Made by a program: the position numbers and the translations under genes. Below, piece after piece: positions 29,791-38,299 of a DNA stretch of 64,000 nucleotides. Source of the stretch: Luteimonas sp. MC1750 (GTDB lineage: Bacteria > Pseudomonadota > Gammaproteobacteria > Xanthomonadales > Xanthomonadaceae). The notes beneath the pieces were generated by a model that had not been told where the DNA came from, did no database searches, and saw only the letters and a list, made by a program, of their open reading frames with translations. Numbering within the stretch: the stretch's first letter is position 1; every line of letters starts with the position of its first letter. The DNA lies in assembly GCF_016615955.1 (NCBI RefSeq), contig NZ_CP067113.1, positions 2,046,001 to 2,110,000 on the forward strand. Reading direction: 5' to 3'.

Positions 29791-30377
29791 GCACCATCAC
29801 CCTGGCCGCGACGGCCACGCACGAACTCGTCGTCAAGCACAGCCGGTTCCTGGCCAGCGCCGCGCCGGTCTCGGATCCGGACGCGGCGGCGGCGTTCATC
29901 GCCTCGGTCTCGGTGCCCGACGCCACCCACAACTGCTGGGCCTGGCGGCTGGGCGACGGCTACCGCTCCAGCGACGATGGCGAGCCCGCCGGCACCGCCG
30001 GACGGCCGATCCTGGCCGCGATCGACGGCCAGGGCCTGGACGGCGTGGCCGTCGTGGTCACGCGCTGGTATGGCGGCATCAAGCTCGGCGCGGGCGGCCT
30101 GGTCCGCGCCTACGGCGGCGCCGCGGCGGAATGCCTGCGCACCGCCGAGCGCCGCGAAGTGGTGGAGATGACCGAGGTCGACGTCGAGTGCCCCTTCGCC
30201 GACCTCGCCGCCGTGCATGCGGCGCTGCCGGCCTTCGACGCCGAGAAGCTGAGCGAGGACTTCGCCGCCGACGGCGTGCGCTTCCGCCTGCGCCTGCCGG
30301 CCGCGCAGCTGCACGCGCTGGCCACGCGCCTGCGCGACGCCACCCGCGACCGCGCGCGCATGGGCGACAATGGGTGA
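29787..30377 (+). CDS. yigZ: YigZ family protein (IMPACT/UPF0029)
   Basis: A 196-residue two-domain protein. The N-terminal IMPACT domain is clear: KHSRFLASAAPV, ATHNCWAWRLG, SSDDGEPAGTAGRPIL and VVVTRWYGGIKLGAGGLVRAYGG. A DUF1949 C-terminal domain follows. Relatives in eukaryotes regulate Gcn2; the bacterial role may concern translation or nucleic-acid binding. The ATG overlaps the previous stop by 4 bases, and the stop overlaps the next start (TGATG). Confidence 0.93.
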   Translation: MSTITLAATATHELVVKHSRFLASAAPVSDPDAAAAFIASVSVPDATHNCWAWRLGDGYRSSDDGEPAGTAGRPILAAIDGQGLDGVAVVVTRWYGGIKLGAGGLVRAYGGAAAECLRTAERREVVEMTEVDVECPFADLAAVHAALPAFDAEKLSEDFAADGVRFRLRLPAAQLHALATRLRDATRDRARMGDNG

Positions 30378-32215
30378 TGGTCCGACTCGCCCGCACGTCC
30401 ACGCCCCCGCCGCCCCGCGAATCCAGCCCCAGCTCCAGCGACCCCGACGCCACCCAGGCGAAGGCCTCGCTGTCGTCGCTGCGCCCCCTCTGGCCGTTCC
30501 TGGCCCGCCATCGCGGGCTGCTGCTGGCGTGGATGCTGTCCCTGGTGGCTTCGAGCGCGGCGACCCTCAGCCTGCCGATCGCCGTGCGACGGATGATCGA
30601 CGACGGCTTCGCAAGCGGCGCCGGCATCGACGCCGCCTTCTCGCTGCTGTTCGTGGTGACGCTGGCGCTCGCGCTCGCCACCGCGGCGCGCTTCTTCTTC
30701 GTCTCGCTGCTGGGCGAGCGCGTGGTCGCCGACCTGCGCACGCAGCTGTTCGGACACATCGTCGGCCTGGACCAGGCGTTCTTCGAGCGCAGCCGCACCG
30801 GCGAGCTGGTCTCGCGCCTGACCGCGGACACCGAGCTGCTGCGCGGCGTGGTCGCGACCAGCATGTCGGTGGCCCTGCGCAGCGTGGTGATGGTGCTGGG
30901 CTCGGTCGCGATGCTGGTGGTGACCAGCCCGCGCCTGGCCGCCTGGACCCTGGTCGGCATCCCGCTGGCGGTGCTGCCGCTGGTGCTGGGCGGGCGCCGG
31001 CTGCAGAAGATCTCGCGCGAGAGCCAGGACCGGGTGGCCGATGCCAATGCGCTGGCCACCGAGACCCTGGGCGCGATCGACACCGTGCAGTCGCACGCGC
31101 GCGAGCAGCACGAGCGCGGCCGCTTCGGTGCCGCCGTGGCCACCGCGGTCGAGGTGGCGCGCAGGCGCATCGGCGTGCAGGCGCTGGTGACCGCGGTGGC
31201 GATCTCGGTGGTGTTCGGCGCGATCACCCTGGTGCTGTGGCTGGGCGCGCACGACGTCGCCGACGGGCGCCTGAGCGCCGGCACCCTGGGGCAATTCGTG
31301 CTGTACGCGATGTTCGGCGCCGGCTCGGTGGGCGCGCTGGCCGAGGTCTGGAACGAGCTGCAGAAGGCCGCCGGCGGCATGGGCCGGATCGGCGAACTGC
31401 TCGAAGAGGCGCCCAAGGTGGTTGCGCCGGCTTCGCCGCGCGGGCTCGCGCGCCCGGTGCGCGGCGCGGTTGCGCTGCGCGACGTCACCTTCCACTATCC
31501 GACGCGCCCCGATACCGCGGCGCTGGAAGGCTTCAGCCTCGAAGTGGCGCCCGGCGAGACCGTGGCGCTTGTCGGCCCCTCGGGCGCCGGCAAGAGCACC
31601 GTCTTCGCCCTGCTGCAGCGCTTCCACGATCCGCAGTCGGGCAGCGTCTCGATGGACGGGATCGACCTGCGCGAACTCGATCCGGTCGAGCTGCGCGGCA
31701 GCATGGCCCTGGTGTCGCAGCGGCCGACGATCTTCGCCGCCAGCGCCGCCGACAACATCCGCTACGGACGCCTGGACGCCAGCGATGCCGAGGTCGAGGC
31801 CGCCGCGCGCGCCGCCGAGGCCCACGACTTCATCGAGCGGCTGCCGGGCGGCTACGCCTCCGAGCTCGGCGAGCGGGGTGCGCGCCTGTCGGGCGGCCAG
31901 CAGCAGCGCGTGGCGATCGCCCGCGCCCTGCTGCGCGATGCGCCGCTGCTGCTGCTCGACGAAGCCACCTCGGCGCTCGACGCCCAGAGCGAACGCGCCG
32001 TGCAGCACGCCCTCGAACGGCTGATGGAAGGCCGCACCACGATCGTCGTCGCGCACCGCCTCGCCACGGTCCTGCGCGCCGACCGCATCGTGGTCATGGA
32101 CCACGGCCGCATCGTCGCCGAAGGCACCCACGCCGAACTGCTGGCCGAGGGCGGTCTGTACGCCGAGCTCGCGCGCCTGCAGTTCCTGGACGCGGGTGCC
32201 GGCGCCCAGCCCTGA
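30377..32215 (+). CDS. ABC exporter, fused permease-ATPase (MsbA/ABCB-like)
   Basis: A 612-residue half-transporter that should work as a homodimer. After a Ser/Pro-rich N-terminal tail (about 35 residues), six transmembrane helices run to about residue 330. The ATPase has Walker A GPSGAGKST (400-408), Q-loop VSQRP, signature LSGGQQQR (504-511), Walker B LLLLDEATS (Asp528, Glu529) and the switch His in VAHRLATV. The substrate could be lipid, peptide or drug. It is the last gene of the sigma/anti-sigma/yigZ run, linked by overlaps, so it may be a target of that ECF sigma factor. Confidence 0.93.
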   Translation: MVRLARTSTPPPPRESSPSSSDPDATQAKASLSSLRPLWPFLARHRGLLLAWMLSLVASSAATLSLPIAVRRMIDDGFASGAGIDAAFSLLFVVTLALALATAARFFFVSLLGERVVADLRTQLFGHIVGLDQAFFERSRTGELVSRLTADTELLRGVVATSMSVALRSVVMVLGSVAMLVVTSPRLAAWTLVGIPLAVLPLVLGGRRLQKISRESQDRVADANALATETLGAIDTVQSHAREQHERGRFGAAVATAVEVARRRIGVQALVTAVAISVVFGAITLVLWLGAHDVADGRLSAGTLGQFVLYAMFGAGSVGALAEVWNELQKAAGGMGRIGELLEEAPKVVAPASPRGLARPVRGAVALRDVTFHYPTRPDTAALEGFSLEVAPGETVALVGPSGAGKSTVFALLQRFHDPQSGSVSMDGIDLRELDPVELRGSMALVSQRPTIFAASAADNIRYGRLDASDAEVEAAARAAEAHDFIERLPGGYASELGERGARLSGGQQQRVAIARALLRDAPLLLLDEATSALDAQSERAVQHALERLMEGRTTIVVAHRLATVLRADRIVVMDHGRIVAEGTHAELLAEGGLYAELARLQFLDAGAGAQP

Positions 32216-32252
32216 ACACCGCTGCCCGGCCGAGGCGACCGGACCCCAGGCC

Positions 32253-33860
32253 CTACCAGTCGGTGGGGCGGTAATCCTTCAGGAACTGTCCCCACACGTG
32301 CTCGCCGGTGTTCAGCCCGGCGATGATCGGATCGACGATGCGCGCGGCGCCGTCGACGATGTCCAGCGGCGGGTGGAAGCGCTCTTCGATCGTCTTGCGC
32401 GCGGCGATTTCCACCGGATCCTCGTCGGTCACCCAGCCGGTATCCACGGAATTCATGTGGATGCCGTCGCTCTGGTAATCGGCGGCCGAGGTGCGCGTCA
32501 TCATGTTGAGCGCGGCCTTGGCCATGTTGGTGTGCGGGTGCCGGGTGGTCTTGAAGTTGCGGTAGAACTGCCCTTCGACCGCCGACACGTTGACGATGTG
32601 GCGGTCGCGTGTGAGCGGGCTGCCGTCGCGCGTGCGCAGCATCAGCGGCTTCAGGCGCGCATTGATCAGGAACGGCGCGATCGCGTTGACCAGCTGCACT
32701 TCCAGCAGCTCCACCGACGGCACTTCGTCCATCAGCAGGCGCCATGAGTTGCGGCCGCGCAGGTCGACCTGCTGCAGGTCCTGGTCGAGCCGGCCTTCCG
32801 GGAACAGGTGCGACTGGCCGAGCAGCTCTTCGGCCAGCAGCGGCACCTGCGACAGTTCGGCGGCGCGGGTCAGCCCCGCGGCCGCCTCGTGGCGCAGGTC
32901 GCGGCCGGCCAGCGCGGTGCTGTCGCCTTCGGGCAGCAGGGCGTCGGCGCGCAGGCCTTCGTAGCGGCCGAGCAGGCGCTGCAGGTGCGCGGGCGCGTCG
33001 CGCAGGGCTGCGGTCTCCGCCGCCATCATGTGCGCGTAGAACTCCGGCGGGCGGCGCACGGTCTGGCAGGCGTTGTTGATGATGAAGTCGAGGCGGTCGT
33101 GCGTGGCCAGCAGCTCGCTGCAGAACGCTTCCACGCTCGGGGTGTGGCGCAGGTCGAGGCCGAAGATCTCCAGGCGGTCGTGCCAGTCGGCGAAGTCCGG
33201 TTCTTCGGCGTACCGCGCGGCGGAGTCGCGCGGGAAGCGCGTGGTCACGATCAGCCGCGCGCCGCAGCGCAGGAGCTTCAGGCCGGCCTGGTAGCCGATC
33301 TTGACCCGGCCGCCGGTCAGCAGCGCGACGCGGCCGGTGAGATCGGTGAGCTCGGTGCGCTTGGCGAAGTTGAAGTCCGCGCAGGAAGGGCACAGCTGGT
33401 CGTAGAAATGGTGGATCCGGGTGTACTTCTGCTTGCAGACGTAGCAGTGCTGCGGCTCGAGCGCCTCGTGGTGCGGCGGCACGTCGGCGTCGAGGTCGCG
33501 CGGCTGGAAGTCCGCCGGCGGGAAGTAGTTGGGCGTGGTGAACACCGGCTGCCGGCGCAGGGTGCGGATGCCGGTGGCGTCCAGCAGCGCATCGTCATGG
33601 GCGTTCTTCGCCTCCACCCGGCTGCGCTTGGCCTGCTTGCGGCGCTGGCGGCGGGCCACGGCATCGACCGGCGCGCCGAGCGCGGCGACCGCGCGGTGCA
33701 GGCGCTCGCGGCTGGCGTCGTCGAGCGCGTCGAGCAGCGAGTGGTCGGCGGCGACGGTTTCGAGGGTGTCGGTGGCCAGCTTGAGCCGCGCTGCGAGGGA
33801 ATCACCGGACAGGTCCGGTCGGGCGTCGAAGGCGCCCGGTGGGGTCGTGGTCATCGGCAT
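32253..33860 (-). CDS. Zinc-knuckle short-chain dehydrogenase with altered active site
   Basis: A 535-residue protein, twice the length of a simple SDR. Residues 1-130 are helical and basic (RRQRRKQAKRSR). Four cysteines in CYVC (139, 142) and CPSC (157, 160) form a probable zinc site. An SDR Rossmann fold begins at LTGGRVKIG (181-189) and continues with IINNACQ. A helical insert (about 285-375) splits the fold. The Ser of NVSAVEG (426) is present, but in the helix carrying the conserved Lys448 (NMAKAALNMMTR) the position of the catalytic Tyr is Thr444. A YRNFK motif (433-437) lies nearby. ATG 33860 lacks a clear ribosome site, and ATG 33854 is equally possible. Substrate unknown. Confidence 0.8.
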   Translation of the reverse strand: MPMTTTPPGAFDARPDLSGDSLAARLKLATDTLETVAADHSLLDALDDASRERLHRAVAALGAPVDAVARRQRRKQAKRSRVEAKNAHDDALLDATGIRTLRRQPVFTTPNYFPPADFQPRDLDADVPPHHEALEPQHCYVCKQKYTRIHHFYDQLCPSCADFNFAKRTELTDLTGRVALLTGGRVKIGYQAGLKLLRCGARLIVTTRFPRDSAARYAEEPDFADWHDRLEIFGLDLRHTPSVEAFCSELLATHDRLDFIINNACQTVRRPPEFYAHMMAAETAALRDAPAHLQRLLGRYEGLRADALLPEGDSTALAGRDLRHEAAAGLTRAAELSQVPLLAEELLGQSHLFPEGRLDQDLQQVDLRGRNSWRLLMDEVPSVELLEVQLVNAIAPFLINARLKPLMLRTRDGSPLTRDRHIVNVSAVEGQFYRNFKTTRHPHTNMAKAALNMMTRTSAADYQSDGIHMNSVDTGWVTDEDPVEIAARKTIEERFHPPLDIVDGAARIVDPIIAGLNTGEHVWGQFLKDYRPTDW

Positions 33861-34014
33861 AGTTTGAGGGCTGGCCCGCCCAAACGACAGCGCCGGGGGC
33901 GGGCGCCGCCCGTTGCGCCCGGTCAGACACCGCCCGCGCGGGCGCTCATCCCTTGCCGCCACGGCCATGCCGCGACCCTTATCCTGTGTGCCCCTGCCCC
34001 TCCGGACCACGCCC

Positions 34015-34572
34015 GTGCACGCCCCAGACCGCGAATTCGACCCCGACGACAACTACGCCAGCGGCTTCGATCACGAGATGGAGGTCGACGAGGAGGCCGG
34101 CACCGAAGCCCTGGTCTGGCAGCTCCTGCTGCTGATCAATCCGGGCGACGAGGACACCGCGATGCGCCAGTTCGGCGCCTGGCAGGACGCCACCGCGGAC
34201 GCGCGCGAGGACGAGGTCGAGCCGGTCTGGCTGCTGAAGGACATCATCGACTGGACGTCCGGCTTCCAGATCCACGACGACGACGCGGCGGCCTTCGTCG
34301 AGAGCATCACCGAGCTGGTCGCGCGCTGGAACCTGGAGCTCGACTGGGGCGTCGAGGATCCCACCGACGACGAGTTCCTGGACGCGGCGCGGACCCCCGA
34401 CCTGTTGCACGTGGCCTATGACGCGCTGCGCAGCTACGGCTACACCCTGTGGATCTGGGAGACCGGCACCGACACGGTCGCCGGGTGGATCACGCTCAGC
34501 CGCGACGACGAGGCGCTGCGCGCGATCGCGCCCGCGCTCGGCATCGAGCTGCGGACGGCCGCCCAGGCCTGA
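34015..34572 (+). CDS. DUF6630-like acidic protein
   Basis: A 185-residue, strongly acidic protein (many Asp/Glu, few Lys). Visible conserved-looking blocks are WQLLLLINPGDEDTAMRQF, WLLKDIIDWTSGFQI, LELDWGVEDPTDDEFL and YGYTLWIWETG, followed by GWITLSRDDEA. This matches my recollection of the DUF6630 family found in Xanthomonadaceae. No enzymatic motif or membrane segment is seen, so a cytoplasmic role is likely. GTG 34015 is chosen because the acidic conserved part starts there; ATG 33967 would add 16 residues. Confidence 0.65.
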   Translation: MHAPDREFDPDDNYASGFDHEMEVDEEAGTEALVWQLLLLINPGDEDTAMRQFGAWQDATADAREDEVEPVWLLKDIIDWTSGFQIHDDDAAAFVESITELVARWNLELDWGVEDPTDDEFLDAARTPDLLHVAYDALRSYGYTLWIWETGTDTVAGWITLSRDDEALRAIAPALGIELRTAAQA

Positions 34573-34651
34573 GCGGCCCCGCCGCCCCTTCACGCCCGCG
34601 TCCGCGGCGGCGCGCTTGGATGGCCATCCGCCCCCGCCCGAGCCACCGCCA

Positions 34652-35176
34652 ATGCGCAGCATCCTTGTCACGCTCAAGAAGGAACACGACGTCCTCCGTG
34701 ACCTGTTCGGGCAGATCAATGCCACCACCGACCGCGCGGAGAAGGCTCGGACCGAACTGCTGGAGAAGATCGAGGCCAACCTGATCCCACACGCCAAGTG
34801 GGAAGAGCTGGTGTTCTATCCGGCGTTCGCCGAACGCGCCTCGCACGAGCAGCTGCTGCAGCACGCCGAGGCGATCCAGGAACACCGCGCGGTGGAGCTG
34901 ACGGTGCTGCCCGACCTGCATGCGTCGGACCAGACCAGCCGCCAGTTCGCGGGTTCGGTCAAGGTGCTGTCGGAGTTCATCGACCACCACGCGCAGGAAG
35001 AGGAGAAGGAGATGTTCGCCTCCGCCCGCGAGCTGTTCAGCGCGGAGGAGCTGGCCGAATTCGACGAACAGTACGAGGAATGGAAGACCTCGTTCCTCGC
35101 GGCCGGCATCACCACGCACGCCAAGATCAAGACCGGGCTGAAGTCGGTGCTGCGCAATCCGAAGGCGCCTGGCTGA
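34652..35176 (+). CDS. Hemerythrin HHE-domain protein
   Basis: A 174-residue four-helix protein with di-iron ligands typical of the HHE cation-binding domain: KKEHD (His11), PHAKWEELVFYP (HxxxE), QEHRAVE and DHHAQEEEKEMF (HxxxxE). Members bind O2, NO or store/sense iron. The C-terminal 50 residues are helical and basic. The start follows only a weak ribosome site. It stands 79 bases after the DUF6630 gene and may be co-transcribed. A tandem-repeat tract begins at its stop codon. Confidence 0.88.
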   Translation: MRSILVTLKKEHDVLRDLFGQINATTDRAEKARTELLEKIEANLIPHAKWEELVFYPAFAERASHEQLLQHAEAIQEHRAVELTVLPDLHASDQTSRQFAGSVKVLSEFIDHHAQEEEKEMFASARELFSAEELAEFDEQYEEWKTSFLAAGITTHAKIKTGLKSVLRNPKAPG

Positions 35177-35177
35177 C

Positions 35178-35240
35178 GCGTTGGCTGCGAGTGCAGGCGT
35201 TGGCTGTGAGTGCAGGCGTTGGCTGTGAGTGCAGGCGTTG
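35178..35240 (+). repeat. 19-bp tandem repeat, three full copies plus a partial
   Basis: The unit GCGTTGGCTGTGAGTGCAG recurs at 35178, 35197 and 35216, and a partial copy starts at 35235. The first copy differs at one base. The tract overlaps the hemerythrin stop region. Confidence 0.9.
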
Positions 35241-35262
35241 GCCTCGAGTGGATTCTCGCTGC

Positions 35263-35380
35263 CTGCCACGGATGCAGGGGGGGGGATGGCCAGCCGGATG
35301 TCTCCGCGTCCTGCTCCCAGCATCCGGCCGCCGACCATCCATGGCCGGCTCTGGCCATCCCCCCCCTGCATCCGCGGCAG
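35263..35380 (-). repeat. Long palindromic element, copy C (arm class 2)
   Basis: A 118-bp element. The left arm CTGCCACGGATGCAG with a run of nine G and ATGGCCAG pairs with the right arm, which has eight C and CTGCATCCGCGGCAG, giving about 30 bp with one mismatch and one extra base. The minus strand carries the family core GGCCATGGATGGTCGGCGGC. Confidence 0.85.
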
Positions 35381-35594
35381 GCGCGACCTTTCCCGCGGTC
35401 TTGGGAAGCGAACGCCCGCGTCTGCTCTGGGCGGGGCGCCCTGGACGCCACACCGCTTTGGCGCGTGGCCTGCTGACGGGAAGTCAAGGAGGAGGTGACG
35501 GCCCTGTGGGCCGGCACCGGGGGACATGAGCGGCAGCAGGCCATGCGTCAAAGCGCCGCACAACTCCATCCCCCGCGCGCGGAGAAGACCCAAC

Positions 35595-35621
35595 AAAAAG
35601 GGCCCCGAAATCCGGGGCCCT
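35595..35621 (-). terminator. Intrinsic terminator of the cold-shock gene
   Basis: On the minus strand a 9-bp perfect stem (AGGGCCCCG with CGGGGCCCT, five-base loop) is followed by a T-run read from the A-tract at 35595-35599. It starts 33 bases after the cold-shock stop codon. Confidence 0.9.
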
Positions 35622-35654
35622 GGAACAGGTCGAATGCTGTTGCGGTCCGCCGCT

Positions 35655-35861
35655 CTAGGCGACTGGCGACACCCCGGCCGCCTGCGCGCCCTTCGGGCCC
35701 TGCGTGACTTCATAGCTGACGCGCTGGCCTTCCTGCAGGCTGCGGAAGCCCTTGGAGTCGATCGCCGAGTAGTGCACGAACACGTCCGCGCTGCCGTCCT
35801 CGGGAGCGATGAAGCCGAAACCCTTGGCGTCGTTGAACCACTTCACTGTGCCGTATTGCAT
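35655..35861 (-). CDS. CspA-family cold-shock protein
   Basis: A 68-residue single cold-shock domain that binds single-stranded RNA or DNA. RNP1 [11 protein letters not shown] and RNP2 VFVHYSAI are intact. The start [15 protein letters not shown] is typical. The last residues (AAGVSPVA) are slightly longer and less basic than in CspA. ATG 35861 has AGGAAG upstream and a leader of about 60 bases. A terminator follows directly, so it is a single-gene unit. Confidence 0.95.
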   Translation of the reverse strand: MQYGTVKWFNDAKGFGFIAPEDGSADVFVHYSAIDSKGFRSLQEGQRVSYEVTQGPKGAQAAGVSPVA

Positions 35862-35929
35862 GACTCTTCCTACCTCGTCTGGATGCGGTTGCGTGCGCAT
35901 GCCTGCAAGGGACCCGCGCACGCGGCCCG

Positions 35930-35958
35930 AGTATGCAAAGGCCGAACGGCGCGCGCAA
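35930..35958 (-). promoter_or_regulatory. Predicted sigma-70 promoter of the cold-shock gene
   Basis: On the minus strand TTGCGC (35953-35958) and CATACT (35930-35935) are 17 bases apart. The -35 box touches the stop codon of the phosphorylase gene. The resulting leader would be about 60 nt. Confidence 0.5.
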
Positions 35959-36732
35959 TCACCCGTCGAGCAGCGCGTCGATGACCGCGGGTAAACCCGA
36001 GGTGGCCGCGGCGACGTTGGCGAGCACGTCTTCCAGCGTGATCACCTCGTCGACCTGCGGGCCCGCGCCCGCCGCCCAGTTGGCGACGATCGCGAGGCAG
36101 GCATAGTCGAGTCCCAACTCGCGCGCCAGCCCCGCCTCGGGCATCCCGGTCATGCCGACCAGGTCGCAGCCGTCGCGGCGCATGCGCGCGATCTCGGCGC
36201 GGGTCTCGAGGCGCGGTCCCTGGGTGGCGCCGTAGCAGCCGCCATCCACCACGCCGACTCCGGCCCGTGCCGCCGCGGCGAGCACGTCGCGGCGCAGCGA
36301 CGGTGCGTAGGGATCGCCCATGTCGACGTGCAGCACGTCGGTTCCGGGCTCTTCGCAGAAGGTCGAAACCCGGCCCCAGGTGTAGTCGATGAGCTGGTCG
36401 GGACAGGCCAGCACGCGCGGCCCGTAGGCCGCGGTGATCCCGCCGACGGTGTTGAGCGCGAGGACCCGGCGCGCGCCCAGTGCGTGCAGCGCCGACAGGT
36501 TGGCGCGGTAGTTCACCAGGTGTGGCGGCACCGAATGGCCCTCGCCGTGGCGCGCCAGGAAGGCCACGCGCTGGCCGCCGATGTGGCCGAGCCGCACGGG
36601 ACCCGGCAGCGCGCCGTAGCGCGTCACCGGCTGGTGTTCCTCCGCATCCTGCAGCCCGGCCAGCTGGTACAGGCCGGTGCCGCCGATCACGGCCAGCGCA
36701 AGCGGCTCCATGCTGGTCGCCCCCATGCTCAT
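35959..36732 (-). CDS. S-methyl-5'-thioinosine phosphorylase
   Basis: A purine-nucleoside phosphorylase family member of 257 residues. It has IGGTGLY for phosphate, [18 protein letters not shown], and [10 protein letters not shown]. Where human MTA phosphorylase has acidic purine-binding residues, this protein has [10 protein letters not shown], as in the Pseudomonas methylthioinosine enzyme, so a 6-oxopurine substrate is likely. The products would be hypoxanthine and methylthioribose 1-phosphate. The ATG overlaps the hpt stop by 4 bases. The upstream hypoxanthine phosphoribosyltransferase could salvage the released base directly. Another purine phosphorylase specificity cannot be excluded. 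Confidence 0.85.
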   Translation of the reverse strand: MSMGATSMEPLALAVIGGTGLYQLAGLQDAEEHQPVTRYGALPGPVRLGHIGGQRVAFLARHGEGHSVPPHLVNYRANLSALHALGARRVLALNTVGGITAAYGPRVLACPDQLIDYTWGRVSTFCEEPGTDVLHVDMGDPYAPSLRRDVLAAAARAGVGVVDGGCYGATQGPRLETRAEIARMRRDGCDLVGMTGMPEAGLARELGLDYACLAIVANWAAGAGPQVDEVITLEDVLANVAAATSGLPAVIDALLDG

Positions 36733-37289
36733 TCGCCCAGCGCGTAGATGGCGGGCAGGTTCCGGCCCTGCTCGTTGTAGTCCATGCCGTAGCCGAAGAC
36801 GTAGCGGTCCGGCACCTCGACCCCCGACCAGTCGGCGCAGACGCCGTCGACGCAGCGGTCATGCACCTTGGTCGCCAGCACGGCCACGCGCACGTCGGCC
36901 GCGCCCTCGTCCTCGCACCAGCGGGTCACCGCCTTCAGCGTGTGGCCCTCGTCGAGGATGTCGTCGACCAGGATCACGCGGCGGCCGCGCATCGGCGTGG
37001 CCGGGCGGTGCAGCCAGGCCAGGCGCGAGCCGGTGGTGCTACCGCGGTAGCGGGTGGCGTGCAGGTAGTCGAACTCCAGGTCGAGGCCGCGCTCGCCCAG
37101 CGCGAACGCCAACTGCGCGGCGAACGGCATGCCGCCGTGCATGATCGTGACGAACAGCGGCGCGCGTGCATCGCCGGCGTACTCGGCGTGTATCGCCACG
37201 GCCATATCGCCGATCGCGGCTTCGAGCACCTCGCGCGCATGGATGAGGTCGGCGTCGACCATCACCTCGGCCAGCGACGGCGCGCTCAT
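36729..37289 (-). CDS. hpt: Hypoxanthine-guanine phosphoribosyltransferase
   Basis: This purine salvage enzyme has 186 residues. The PRPP loop is VILVDDILDEGHT, preceded by the flexible-loop region ATRYRGSTTG and followed by VPDRYVFGYGMDYNEQGRNLP, which holds the base-binding residues. It converts hypoxanthine or guanine to IMP or GMP. Start and stop both overlap neighbours by 4 bases (nagZ upstream, thioinosine phosphorylase downstream), indicating one operon with coupled translation. Confidence 0.93.
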   Translation of the reverse strand: MSAPSLAEVMVDADLIHAREVLEAAIGDMAVAIHAEYAGDARAPLFVTIMHGGMPFAAQLAFALGERGLDLEFDYLHATRYRGSTTGSRLAWLHRPATPMRGRRVILVDDILDEGHTLKAVTRWCEDEGAADVRVAVLATKVHDRCVDGVCADWSGVEVPDRYVFGYGMDYNEQGRNLPAIYALGE

Positions 37290-38287
37290 GCCGCCACCCC
37301 GCCGCCCTGTCGCGCGGATGCCGCGCCATGGCGCCCGTCCGCCAGCAGGCCGTCCCAGCCCAGCGCGCCGCGGCCGAGCAGGCCGGCCAGCGCCATGGTG
37401 TTGAGCGCGCGTCCTTCGGCCGCCGCGAGGGATTCCTCCACCAGCTCCGGATGGCAGACCAGGACCACGTCGCAGCCGGCGTCGAGGTGCGCATCCACGC
37501 GCGCCTTGATGCCGCCCACGCCATGCGCCGCGGCCATGCCGATGTCGTCGGAGAACACGACGCCGCGGAAGCCCATCTCCGTGCGCAGGATCCCGTCGAT
37601 CCAGCGCGGCGAGTAGCCGGCGGGCTCGGGTGCGACCTGCGGATAGGCCACGTGCGCCAGCATCACCGCGTCGGCGCCGGCGTCGATGCCGGCAACGAAT
37701 GGCACCAGGTCCTCCGCGCGGATGACGTCCAGCGGGCGGTCGTCGACGGCGTCGTCGAAGTGCGTGTCCTCGCGCACCGAGCCGTGCCCCGGGAAATGCT
37801 TGAGGGTCGCGGCCATGCCCGCCTCGTGCATGCCTTCGACGTAGGCGCGGGTGAAGGCGGCCACCACCTGCGGATCGTCGGAGAACGCACGGTCGCCGAT
37901 GGCGAGGTTGCCGCGGCCGAGGTCGACCACCGGCGCGAAGCTGAGGTCGACGCCCGAGGCGCGCACCTCGCTGGCCATCAGCCAGGCGTGCTCACGGGCA
38001 CGCGCCAGCGCGGCGTCCGGGTCACGGGCGTAGTCGCGGCCGAAGCCTTCCAGCGAGGGCAGCGCGCTGTAACCCTCGCGGAAGCGCTGCACGCGGCCGC
38101 CTTCCTGGTCGACGCAGACCAGCTGCGGGCGCGGCGCGGCTTCGCGGATCGCCTGTGACAGCTCGGCCACCTGCGCGCGCGAGGCGAAGTTGCGGGTGAA
38201 CAGGATCACGCCGGCGCAGGCATCGTGCTGCAGCCAGTCGCGCTCCTGCGCGGTGAGTTCGGTACCGGCGACGCCGATGACGAGCAT
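37286..38287 (-). CDS. nagZ: Beta-N-acetylhexosaminidase (peptidoglycan recycling)
   Basis: A cytosolic GH3 glycosidase of 333 residues that removes N-acetylglucosamine from anhydro-muropeptides. Family motifs: VDQEGGRVQR, KHFPGHGSVREDTH with the His acid/base, and the nucleophile Asp in GVVFSDDIGM. The ATG has a GAGGAGAG ribosome site. It ends in an ATGA overlap with hpt. The nagZ-to-methylthioinosine-phosphorylase neighbourhood also occurs in Pseudomonas. Confidence 0.95.
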   Translation of the reverse strand: MLVIGVAGTELTAQERDWLQHDACAGVILFTRNFASRAQVAELSQAIREAAPRPQLVCVDQEGGRVQRFREGYSALPSLEGFGRDYARDPDAALARAREHAWLMASEVRASGVDLSFAPVVDLGRGNLAIGDRAFSDDPQVVAAFTRAYVEGMHEAGMAATLKHFPGHGSVREDTHFDDAVDDRPLDVIRAEDLVPFVAGIDAGADAVMLAHVAYPQVAPEPAGYSPRWIDGILRTEMGFRGVVFSDDIGMAAAHGVGGIKARVDAHLDAGCDVVLVCHPELVEESLAAAEGRALNTMALAGLLGRGALGWDGLLADGRHGAASARQGGGVAA

Positions 38288-38299
38288 TGGTCTCTCTCC

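Larger units (their letters stand above)
35177..35654. other. Gene-free stretch with tandem and palindromic repeats
   Basis: I find no credible gene between the hemerythrin and cold-shock genes. The stretch holds 19-bp tandem repeats, one long palindromic element and the cold-shock gene terminator. The segment 35381-35590 shows nothing recognisable. Confidence 0.75.

Noticed and set aside
35178..35240. Tandem repeats considered as a CRISPR array
   Set aside because: The 19-bp units are directly adjacent with no spacers, and no cas genes are in the window.
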